Assembly (NCBI GenBank): GCA_012934845.2
Contig: WNNJ02000681.1
Span: forward strand, 1-64,000
Direction of reading: 5' to 3'
Source: Pomphorhynchus laevis
Lineage: Eukaryota; Acanthocephala; Palaeacanthocephala; Echinorhynchida; Pomphorhynchidae
DNA length: 64,000 nucleotides
Made by a program: the position numbers and the translations under genes. The notes under the pieces were generated by a model. It did not search any database. It saw only the letters and a list, made by a program, of their open reading frames with translations, and was not told the DNA's origin. The number at the start of each line of letters is the position of its first letter. Positions within the stretch are counted from its first letter, which is position 1. Positions 9,740 through 19,647 of the stretch are shown here, in pieces.

Positions 9740-12015
9740 ACTTTAATTTCTATATACAAGCTTCGATTTTAATCATACAAATAAGATAAGATACGCCATA
9801 TTTTATTTGCGGATATTTAGATAATAAATTATCTAAACATATCGCTTTAACTTTACTTTATATATCCTTAGATAATAAGCTTAGATTTTAATCGTACAAA
9901 TAAGATAAGATCCGCGATATTTTATCTGCAGATATTTAGATAATAAATTATTATTTAAACATATCTTTTTAACTTTACTTTTTATATCCTTTGATAATAA
10001 GTTTCGATTTTAATCATACAATTAAGATAAGATATGCGATATTTTATCTGCAGATATTTAGATAATAAATTATTATTTAAACATATCTTTTTAACTTTAC
10101 TTTCTATATCCTTAGATAATAAGTTTCGATTTTAATCATACAAATAAGATAAGATACGCTATATTTTATCTGCAGATATTTAGATAATAAATTATCTAAA
10201 AATATCGTTTTAACTTTACTTTCCATATTGTTTGATAATAGGTTTCGATTTTTAACAACAAATTAGATAAGATACGCGATAGTTTATCTGCAGATTGTTA
10301 GATAATAAATTATTATCTAAAAATATCTTTTTAACTTTACTTTCTATATTCTTGATAATAAGTTTCTATTTTTAATCATCAAATAAGATTAGATACGCGA
10401 TATTTTATCGACATTTAGATTATAAATTATTACCTAATAATATCGTTTTAACTCTACTTTCTATATCCATGCAATAATATTCGATTTTTAATCATCAAAT
10501 AAGATAAAATACACGAAATTTTATCTGCAGATATCTAGATAATCAATTATCATCTATAAATATCTTTTTAACTTTACTTTCTATATTTTTAGTTAATAAG
10601 CTTCGATTTTTATCGTCAAATAAGATAAAATACGCGATATTTTATCTGCAGATATTTAGATAATAAATTATCTAAAAATATCGTTTTAAATTTACTTTTT
10701 TTATCCTTTGATAATAAGCTTCGATTTTTAATCAACAATTAAAATAAAATACGCGGTATTTTATCTACATATATAGATAATAAATTATTAACTAAAAATG
10801 TCGTTTTAACTTCACTTTCTATGTCCTTATAATAATATTCGATTTTTAATCATACAAATAAGATAAAATACGCGATATTTTATCTGCAGATATTTAGATA
10901 ATAAATTATCTAAAAATATCATTTTAACTTTACTTTCTATATCCTTAGATAATAAGCTTCGATTTTTAATCATCAAATAAGATAAAATACACGATATTTT
11001 ATCTGCAGATATTTAGATAATAAATTATTTTCTATATCTTTTTAACTTTACTTTTTATATCCTTTGATAATAAGTTTCGATTTTAATCATACAATTAAGA
11101 TAAGATATGCGATATTTTATCTGCAGATATTTAGATAATAAATTATTATTTAAACATATCTTTTTAACTTTACTTTCTATATCCTTTGATAATAAGTTTC
11201 GATTTTAATCATACAATTAAGATAAGATATGCGATATTTTATCTGCAGATATTTAGATAATAAATTATTATTTAAACATATCTTTTTAACTTTACTTTCT
11301 ATATCCTTAGATAATAAGTTTCGATTTTAATCATACAAATAAGATAAGATACGCGATATTTTATCTGCAGATATTTAGGTAATAAATTATCTAAAAATAT
11401 CGTTTTAACTTTACTTTCTATATCCTTAGATAATAAGCTTCGATTTTTAATCAACAATTAAAATAAAATACGCGATATTTTATCTACATATATAGATAAT
11501 AAATTATTAACTAAAAATGTCGTTTTAACTTCACTTTCTGTGTCCTTATAATAATATTCGATTTTTAATCATACAAATAAGATAAAATACGCGATATTTT
11601 ATCTGCAGATATTTTAGATTTTATTATCTAAAAATATCGTTTTAACTTTACTTTCCATATTGTTTGATAATAGGTTTTGATTTTTAACAACAAATTAGAT
11701 AAGATACGCGATAGTTTATCTGCAGATTGTTAGATAATAAATTATTTTTAATAGGCTTCGATTTTTAATTATCAAGATAAAATACACGATATTTTATCTG
11801 CAGATATTTTGATAATAAATTATCTAAAAATGTTGTTTTAACGTTAGTTTATGATTGTTAGTTATCGAGCATAGATTTTTTATCCTCAACTATAATAGGA
11901 TTCGCGATATTTGAGCGGAAGGTATATTAATAATAGATTCTAATATTAAAATATCGAATTAGCTTTACTTTTTTATTGTTAACTAACGAGCACTGATTTT
12001 TATCTTCAACTAAGA
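9740..12015. repeat. Satellite array, monomer about 120 bp, about 19 copies
   Basis: Monomers contain TTTTATCTGCAGATATTTAG, ATAATAAATTATCTAAA, TTTTAACTTTACTTTCTATA and ACGCGATA. Successive copies of GATATTTAG are spaced 119-122 bp. Several monomers are shortened, and divergence rises toward the right end (after about 11750). Each unit can fold through GATAA/TTATC dyads. It ends at a cluster of perfect hairpins. Confidence 0.9.
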
Positions 12016-12026
12016 TAATATAAACA

Positions 12027-12256
12027 ATATTTTATCATCAATTTAAAAAAATTGATGATAAAATATCAATTTAATGATATAAATTTAATGAATGATCAAT
12101 TTAAAAATTGATCATTCATTAAATTTGATCATTTAATGAATGATCAAATTTTGAAACGGCGTTCAAGTGAGACTGGGGTCGTAAGATTTGGTCGTAATAT
12201 CTGAGGGCGTGCGCCTATTCAAAGTGCAGGTTGATCTTACGACCCCAGTCTCACTT
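12027..12256. repeat. Cluster of four perfect inverted repeats
   Basis: 12027-12044 with 12049-12066 (18 bp); 12081-12102 with 12105-12126 (22 bp); 12121-12133 with 12139-12151 (13 bp); 12165-12187 with 12234-12256 (23 bp, GC-rich, arm AAGTGAGACTGGGGTCGTAA and on). The last arms mark the left edge of a less AT-rich island. Adjacent palindromes of this kind suggest repeated strand switching during replication. Confidence 0.9.
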
Positions 12257-12395
12257 AGCGCAGTGTCCTCAGATATTTACCCCAACCCTCCTTTTCAACA
12301 AGTTAGACCCAAAACATAAAAAATATACCCAGCTTACAAAAGTAGAAAAGAAAGAAAAATTTTCTTTTTTTATATACATCAGAGCAACCTCCTCG

Positions 12396-12941
12396 TTACT
12401 TGCGTCCTTTCTTTTTCGAGGTATGTGGCTTGTTGCTCTGAGTCCTTATCGCCAGCTGGTCCCGAGAGGAAAAGGCATGTTGGGTGTAAGGTTGAAATTG
12501 TAATGGCCTATTGAGATCCAGGCTTACACGTATGGCAAGTTCAGCGTCCACTCCAGTTACATTAGGCAACTGAGGCGCGACTGTGTGCCAGCCGTGGGTG
12601 ACCGCCATATAGATGGTAACCACACTGCGGAAGAAAATCTGAAACCATTTCTTTGCCATGTAGTTTCCCAGATCTTCTACCGGAATAGCTTTCAACATGC
12701 TGAGGTATGCTGCCAGTTCATGTGCGTTTCGTGGCTTTGCTCTCGGGCTATTTAATGCAGCTTCGATCCTTGCTATGAGCTCTTTTACATCTTCCTGATT
12801 GAAATCATTTCCAATCACTGGTGTCATAGTCACATCAGGAGTCGGTGCCTTGCTACTTTGAAGGTCATGAACGTTTCGTTCTAAACGAGCAATCACATGC
12901 ATCACCTGCTCTAACATATGGGATTGTTGTTCAGGCAGCAT
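12396..12941 (-). CDS. Unrecognised 181-residue protein on a compositionally distinct island
   Basis: Not recognised. Base composition is clearly richer in GC than the surrounding DNA. The protein starts MLPEQQSHMLEQ, has a heptad-like helix at about 8-30 and a charged region at 50-75 (EDVKELIARIEAAL), then a compact aromatic middle (KKWFQIFF, HGWHTV) at about 110-135, and ends in a basic tail (TSKKKGRK). There is no signal peptide or clear membrane segment. A 17-bp hairpin (13027-13068) lies between its start and a divergent short frame at 13146. This divergent layout with hairpins, without introns, resembles an inserted foreign or viral-like segment, but no homology could be shown. Confidence 0.4.
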   Translation of the reverse strand: MLPEQQSHMLEQVMHVIARLERNVHDLQSSKAPTPDVTMTPVIGNDFNQEDVKELIARIEAALNSPRAKPRNAHELAAYLSMLKAIPVEDLGNYMAKKWFQIFFRSVVTIYMAVTHGWHTVAPQLPNVTGVDAELAIRVSLDLNRPLQFQPYTQHAFSSRDQLAIRTQSNKPHTSKKKGRK

Positions 12942-13026
12942 ATTTTCTGAATATGATGATGGATTATAACTGAAGACAGAAATTAATGAATTAGATCGTT
13001 CCGTTGTCGAAGAGTGTATTCAAAAA

Positions 13027-13068
13027 GGGTATGACATGCTAAGACTTGCATGTCAGACCCTTTTAAAT
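13027..13068. other. Hairpin between divergent frames
   Basis: The arms AAAAGGGTATGACATGC and GCATGTCAGACCCTTTT pair over 17 bp with one mismatch around an 8-nt loop. The position, between two divergent frames, could be regulatory or an origin-like structure. The loop has no recognised nonanucleotide. Confidence 0.6.
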
Positions 13069-13145
13069 ACCACAAGGAAAGAAAAAATCTAAATACAACG
13101 AACGAATAACAATCGTAGAAATATCTTCTTTTCATCCATTCATAA

Positions 13146-13220
13146 TGTCGACTTTAGGCGAACTCGGACAAACCGCAAATTCCATACTTAAGCAGGTTGC
13201 CAAAAAAAACATACAGTAAA
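13146..13220 (+). pseudogene. Short divergent frame, probably the broken start of a gene
   Basis: ATG opens 24 codons beginning MSTLGELGQTANSILKQVAK (an amphipathic helix), then stops just after an eight-A run. Another reading frame stays open for about 25 codons beyond, so an indel in the A run is likely. It is divergent to the 12396-12941 frame across the hairpin and has the same composition. Confidence 0.3.
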
Positions 13221-13565
13221 CGAATCGAGGAGATACGCTACTGTCATAAGAAATTTAAGATTTAGACTATCAACAATTGTTGCTTAGATGGTTTCAATGT
13301 CTATCACATCCTTGCAGAACTGTTTCACAGAATAATCGACTATGGGAAGAATATCCTCTCTCGCGGAGTAGTCTCACGATCGGAATTAAGAATATAAAGA
13401 CAACAACTTTTTTAAATGGCCCATTCGAGGAAACCCTTTATTTTGTAAATTATTTAAAAATAAAATTCTTGTTTAAAAATATTAAATTAAGATAATAATT
13501 AAATTAAGATAACTTAATTAACTTAATTAAATTAAGATAATAATTAAACAATCAAAATTATTTAA

Positions 13566-14440
13566 AGGTAGGGACATCTATATTTAAACAAAAAGTGTTC
13601 CAATGGGTGGTAATAGTAGTCCAAGTAGCTTTATGGTAGTCCAGGTATCTTTATTCTTAACAAAACCAATATTAATGATAAAGAAGGTGTATATCTAGAT
13701 ATGAAAATTAAATAATAATTGACTAAAGCTACTATTAATTTATATCGTAAAGATGACATATTTAAATTTACAAGAAACATATTTTTGCATGAGCATTTAT
13801 GCATACCATATAATATAAAATATAATACATTAAATAATGAAATTTTAAGAATTGCAACAATATGTAATGATATTGGCTTTCTTCAAAATCATTTAAATAA
13901 TTTAATAGATACATATTTTAAACTAGGTTACTATATAAATAATATCAAACAGAAAATAGTAAAATATATAAATCAAGAAAATTTCATTAAAAATACATTT
14001 AAACCCTTAAGATGGATAATAAATAATATACTTTGTACTAGAAATAATATACTAGATAATCAAATTTCATCAGAGAAAATTCCTCATTATCATGCATTTT
14101 ACCTCCTTGCTATGTTGGGTCGAAGAATAAGGTTTTTTACTGATTATATAGTAGTTCCTCCTGATAATATACATCGTATATTATTTATTAGTGAATTCAT
14201 AAAAATTGATTTTAATTTTACTTTGTGATAATAAATTTTATCGTTATTTTATTAATATACATTGTATATTATTTATTAGTCAATTCATAAAAATTGATTT
14301 TTATTTTAATTTTCAACAATAAATTTAATCGTTATATAAATTGTATAAAATCTTATATAATTATTTATTATTTGTAATTATTTATCTTTATTTTTATTTA
14401 TATAAAATATGTAATCTCAGTTATCTGACGTTATTAGTTG
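13566..14440 (+). pseudogene. Small-retroelement copy D: RT 3' half plus structured 3' end
   Basis: It begins with a degenerate form of the motif B region, continues through a broken YLDM motif and an open RT tail (13719-14228; LYRKDDIFKFTRNIFLHEH), then the 3' UTR. The structured element at 14068-14165 keeps the outer stem (ATCAGAGAA with TTCCTCCTGAT). The first pseudoknot helix is reduced to ACCT (14101-14104) with AGGT (14130-14133), a different but still complementary pair. Confidence 0.7.
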
Positions 14441-14666
14441 AGATCGGTAATATCTTACGAAAATTTTCTCGGAATTCGGTCCACATTTAATATAATATTA
14501 TTATATTACTAACTATTCAAGAGTTTAAATGTAAAGATTTTTTATGCTCAGTACAATATTTGAATATTAAAATCGAATTACATTTGAAAGATTTTAATAG
14601 TAAAATTGAATTTTATGGAATAAGGTAAGTTCATGTTTGATTTTATGGGATAAAACCCCTATTATC

Positions 14667-15053
14667 ATGGAGGATGACAGGGATAACAGCATATTAAGCA
14701 ATGAATCCGAAGATATTTCAATTAGAGCTAGCGAAGAGGATATCCGTAGACGAAAAATGATGTTCAAGTCTTCAAATTTGAATAAAATACGTCAAGCAAA
14801 GATTGTTCAAGATATTCGATCTGCGAAAAAGATGCCCACAACAGCAATAAGGCCTACCGTAATTGACAAACGAAAAATCAATGAACTATTTTCAGATGTA
14901 TTACGAAAATCCGATACTCTGCTGGAAAGAGCAAGATATGAAATCATATGCGCTCAAAATGTTCGTAATAAGCAGGTGTCTGTAATAAATCGAATTATGA
15001 ACTCTAGAAGTTCAAGTATTGATGCATCGCAGAATTCGTTGCTGACAGACTGA
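14667..15053 (+). CDS. Unrecognised 128-residue acidic/basic protein, single exon
   Basis: Not recognised. ATG at 14667 (MEDDRDNSILSNESEDIS), a TTG-led extension being unlikely in an animal. The N-terminus is acidic. Residues 25-60 are basic and helical (RRRKMMFKSSNLNKIRQAK). Residues 70-115 look like a helix (KINELFSDVLRKSDTLLERA), and the tail is Ser-rich. There is no signal or membrane segment. A candidate AATAAA lies about 170 nt after the stop. It is flanked by retroelement copy D and a MITE. It is a plausible small nuclear or cytoplasmic protein but could be an exon of a longer gene; a donor-like AAGGTAAGT lies about 45 nt upstream. Confidence 0.45.
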   Translation: MEDDRDNSILSNESEDISIRASEEDIRRRKMMFKSSNLNKIRQAKIVQDIRSAKKMPTTAIRPTVIDKRKINELFSDVLRKSDTLLERARYEIICAQNVRNKQVSVINRIMNSRSSSIDASQNSLLTD

Positions 15054-15445
15054 AACTTCGCTATATCTGGTTAATTTTCTTGATTAGTTAGATCTGACAA
15101 CACTACATGTTTAAAATGATATTCAAAATATCTATAAAGTAGACAATTTTAAATTAAATTGATATTTTGAATTATTTACCCATTAATTGTCTTTTGTGCT
15201 AGTATTTAATCTGCAGTGATGTAAATAAAAACCATTCAGGTAAGGAAATAACTGTTAATCGCAAATTTTATATTTCGGGTGCATGAGTAAGGTTCAGAGA
15301 CTTTTAATACAAGTTTATTATTTTGGTCGTATTGAAACATTAAGCAAAAATATAAAAATTTGTAAAATAAATTTTAAAAACAAATTCATATACGAAAGAC
15401 AGCATATTATTAGAAGTTGCTTAATCTAAATTTTAATTTTTCATA

Positions 15446-15660
15446 GTTGATAATGATCCATTATTGATAAATAATTATTGGAGCTGGATCAAAGGAAAGA
15501 AGAAATCATTTTTGATATTTCGCTAATTACTGTTAGCATATTCAGAAAATTCCTGAAGATGATAAAATTCCTGAAAATTTTCTGAAGATGCTAACAGTAA
15601 TTAGCGAAATATCAAAAATAATTACGTCTTTCCTCTGATCTAGCTTCAATAATTATTTAA
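15446..15660. mobile_element. Foldback MITE, family 1
   Basis: Left arm AGTTGATAATGATCCATTAT through TTCGCTAATTACTGTTAGCA; the right arm mirrors it (TGCTAACAGTAATTAGCGAA ... AATAATTATTTA). The inner part has a small duplicated AATTCCTGAAGATGATAAAA segment. The extreme right end is missing. Confidence 0.7.
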
Positions 15661-16079
15661 TTTTTCAATTAAAGAAACATCACTCGTCAATTTATAATCA
15701 TAAAGATTTCAATATTGATTGTAAAGCAACGCGTTTGCTGTAACATAATGTAGACACTACGCTAATCGTTTGACAAGTTTGATTTAAAAAACTATTATAA
15801 AAATTATATTTTAAAATTAATTATTTAATGATACAATTAATGGTGATCTTCTAACTGTTAAATTCGAAATTATTTTATTGCTACTACAGTAATTATATAT
15901 CATAGGATATACAATACAGTTATGTACACGATGTATATCAGCATTTAATATAATATAAAAGATATATTACTGTTACAAAAATGCGTTAGTAATAAAGAAT
16001 TGAAAGTAATTTATAATGATGATATTAGAAACATGCGTTGTAGTAAATAATTGAAATATACACTAACCATAAAATTCAT

Positions 16080-16920
16080 TAATAAATGTATAGATAACAT
16101 ATGTACATTACATCGTATAGTAAATATATTCATAAAATAAGGTATAAACTCCTACCACCATTAGGACGAAAAATTTGTAATTATAATAAAGAATTAAAAT
16201 CTATATGTAATGATGATGTTTGAAACATTTTAGGAACTGAATGCAATTAACAACGACAAAAATAACATAAATATAGGTAGACTTTTAAATAATTCTAAAA
16301 GTAAAGAAATAATTGGATCATATTTAAGTAAATATATTCCTAAAATAAGGTATAAACTCCTACCACCATTAGGACTAAAAATTTGTAATTATAATAAAGA
16401 ATTAAAATCAATATGTAACGATAATATTAGAAACATAATGGAAACAGAATGCAATTGTAAAAGTCTTAATTTTGATAAAATAAATGAACATATATGTACC
16501 CATAATCTAGAATTAATTGAAAATACTTAATTAAGGAAAATGCTATTAAAAGAGTATAAATATGGATTAAGTAATAACAATAAAAATAAAATTTACAATT
16601 CGTTATATAATGACTAAAATGCTTACTTTGGTAAGCTGATTAATAGTGAAAGCTTAAATACATCTAAGATAAACATCTTGAAAACTTATAAATTAGATAT
16701 AATTAAAAGGAAAATGAAATTCTAATTTGTAATATAAAATACTATAATCGGACAATAAATGTTAAAAATAAATGTTAAAAAATATACACTGACCATAAAC
16801 TTCATTAATAAATGAATATATAACATAAATATAGGTAGACTTTTAAATAATTCTAAAAGTAAAGAAATAATAGGATCAGATTTAAGTAAATATATTTCTA
16901 AAATAGTATCAGCAATAAGC
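16080..16920 (+). pseudogene. N-terminal region of the small-retroelement RT, rearranged
   Basis: A stretch in one frame near 16320-16530 reads KYIPKIRYKLLPPLGLKICN, then a CNCKS motif and a HICTHNLELI segment. It resembles the region upstream of motif A in the same RT family (a Cys-x-Cys followed by a G/EH-x-x-T strand). The segment starting KIRYKLLPPLG is present twice (about 16137 and 16341) and the GRLLNNSKSKEIIGS segment occurs at 16275 and 16832, so the copy carries internal duplications. Confidence 0.55.
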
Positions 16921-16939
16921 AATATTACTGCATTATTGT

Positions 16940-17935
16940 ATCCCTCAAGCCCATTTTACTTTTGAAGGAACGTTTACGATCATATAGACGGCGTAGTAAT
17001 GTGTAGCCAGTTAAGACCGATCCCAGCTGAAATATGAGAGTGGGAAGTATTGGCCAGGCCCACAATTGATAAATTTACATATTTGTGTCGTTATGTGGAT
17101 GATGTGTTTATAATAATTGGTGAATCGAATATAGATAAAAGAACACTCTTGACCAAATCTCAATGAGTATGAACCGAATATAAAATGGCAGTTAGAGACT
17201 GAAGAAAACGGTAGCTTTCAATTCCTTGATGTTGCTCTCCATCGAAGTAGTTGAGGCATTAGCACATCAGTATACCGCAAACCAGGTATACCCTCTCTTG
17301 TTAGTCATTGGGAATCTGTCTCCCAAAAGCCCATAAGATCTTAGCCCTCAGAGCACAATTTTTAATATCGTATAGATATTGTAGTACAAAGCTTCTACAC
17401 ATTGCTGAATATATACATGTATTTAACATGTTCCTGGATAGAGGCTATCCACCAACAATAATAAGGAAAACATCAAATTCAGTGCACAAAACAACATATA
17501 GCAAATAATCATAACGAAAAGAAAATTTATATAAATCTGCTCTCCAATAAAGATATAGTAATCTCACATATTAAACGGGGTGTAATAGAATAAATGCACA
17601 GGTAAAAAGTTGTTTCTTTATACCCGTGCAAGCATCAAAATGGTAAGTAGGTTTAAGCGCAAACCCAATAGAAAAACTCACGGAACAGTATATCACATTC
17701 GTGCTCATCCTGTGATTTGGGCTATATAGGACAGACAGAGCCCTACGTGATAGTAATAGAGCATGCCCGCACTTATAGGAATCATAAAAATACTAAATGT
17801 GCTGTCGCGCAACATGTACGTGAAACCTCACATATGTTGGAAATAGATAAATGTAAAATAATCCATACCTGTGCAGATGAATATATTAGGATGTGTTTGG
17901 AGGCGTTGGCTATTAAAAAAACGCTATTTTAAAAG
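16940..17935 (+). pseudogene. Penelope-like element: decayed RT motifs plus GIY-YIG endonuclease
   Basis: Remnants in order: DHIDGVVM (motif B, 16970-17000), LCRYVDDVFIIIGES (motif C, about 17084), FQFLDVALHR (about 17220), SVYRKPGIP (about 17268), then a GIY-YIG endonuclease frame at 17717-17932 (GYIGQT, EHARTYRNHKN, a later R and E). Stops and frameshifts occur throughout. It is a different subfamily from the copies at 61.4-64 kb. Confidence 0.75.
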
Positions 17936-19330
17936 GTAACCAACAAAGAGTAGAACTTAAGTTACATTAATTCATCAAAGTCGTAAACTTTAAGTTTGTT
18001 AAATTAATTTTAATAAGTTTAGTAAAATTCGCTTTAATTTAATTTTGAATTTAATTTTGGTATAATGTATTTTAGAATTTTAAGAGGTTTGATTTTTATT
18101 TTGTATTTATTTACCCTTAAGCTCACACAGTGAAATCATGTAATTGCAGAACAAAGGAGCAGCACTGCATTGCTCTTGATGGTATTACGTAAAGCAAAAT
18201 TATGATTCCACGTGCAGCCTGAAGATGGTAACAGTTCGTTACTGAAAATGTGCAATGACAGTTATCTTTAAATACGATTCTAAAATACCATTGTGATCTT
18301 TAGTATTAAAATATATCAGTTAAACAATTATTTGCTTGTTTTTCTTATAAAATGTATAAGTAGTAACAATGCATAACATTCTAGACTTCAATAGGTCTAG
18401 ACTTATTCCAATTTTTAAAATCTCTTTCGTTAGATTCCGATCATTTACGAGTAATAAACAAAATTGAACTATATCAAAAAAGGAAATATCTAAAATGTGT
18501 TTTTAGTATTTAAGTTTTCATGTAATGACAAATGTGTTGCTCCAATTTACGATAAAGACCAGATTATCACTACAAAATCTAGGAGCATGTCTGGGCCTCT
18601 GGACTATAATGATTAAGTTTCTGATTTAGGTAGTTGAAAAGTATAATCTTGTCGTTGTTGAAAAGTATAATCTTGTCGTAGTTGAAAAGCATATATCAGG
18701 TGTTATATATTAATGGTGCAAAATTATGATAACAGAAGCACCGCATTAACAGCCTGAAGGTTATAACAGTTCTTTACTGAAAATGTGCAATTATCTTTCA
18801 AATATAATTATAAAAATTACCTCTGTGATCTTTATCTTTTTAAAAGTTATAGATAATTCGAGGAGCCACGAGAGTATATACTTTTAAATCATATTATACA
18901 TGGATTAGACTAAGGGATTGATATCAAAAGATCATGCGTTACAAACTAGTGCCGGAATTCACTGAGTAGTAATTTTTAGAATTCACTTAATTATTCACTA
19001 TTAATGAATGGTTAAATTTTAATTAAAAATATTATCTTTTGTATTACTTTTTTGAATCGATAGAACACAACAAAACATAACTTACAAAAAATTTAGCAAA
19101 CAAATTTAACAGCTTAAATACACAACTTTCCAGAGTTACCAGATTTTTAAGTTACAAAACATAACTTACAAAAAATTTAACAAACAATGTAAGAGCTTAA
19201 ATACACAACTTTCCAGATTTACCAGATTTTTAAGTTCGTTACTGAAAATGGGCAATTATCTTTTAAATATAATTCTAAAACATACCTGTGTGCTCTTTAT
19301 TAATAATACTTTTTTTCAAGTAAAAAAAAT
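17936..19330 (+). repeat. Penelope 3' region with repeated hammerhead-like ends
   Basis: A phrase of the form CCTGAAGATGGTAACAGTTC ... ACTGAAAATGTGCAAT is found at about 18219, in altered form at 18755, and partly at 19225, each followed by related AT-rich DNA. A 78-bp segment with AAATACACAACTTTCCAGA is duplicated in tandem at 19072-19155 and 19156-19235. This fits repeated pseudo-LTR ends of the preceding element. Confidence 0.5.
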
Positions 19331-19647
19331 ATTATTTCAATAAATTTACATTTGAAGTTCCCGCAAATGGGAATCAACATATTTCGTATTCACAATATGT
19401 TTAAAAGAAAATAATGATCATTGTGCGATTTGCAACTCAATATCTATGACCGAATGTACCGGTGCATTGAGTTTATTAGTAATACTGTAACAATAATACT
19501 GCAATGAAAGTGTAACTAATTCATAAATTCCACTTATAAAATAATTTTAAAATAATTTTTAAATTTGAATTCACATTAGTTAAATGTGAACTTTCGCGCT
19601 AAATAAATGGTAAAATATTGTAAATTTATCGGCACATTAGTCAAAGT

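Noticed and set aside
9740-12015. Regular ~120-bp repeats as a CRISPR array
   Set aside because: Whole monomers repeat with no unique spacers; this is a eukaryotic satellite.
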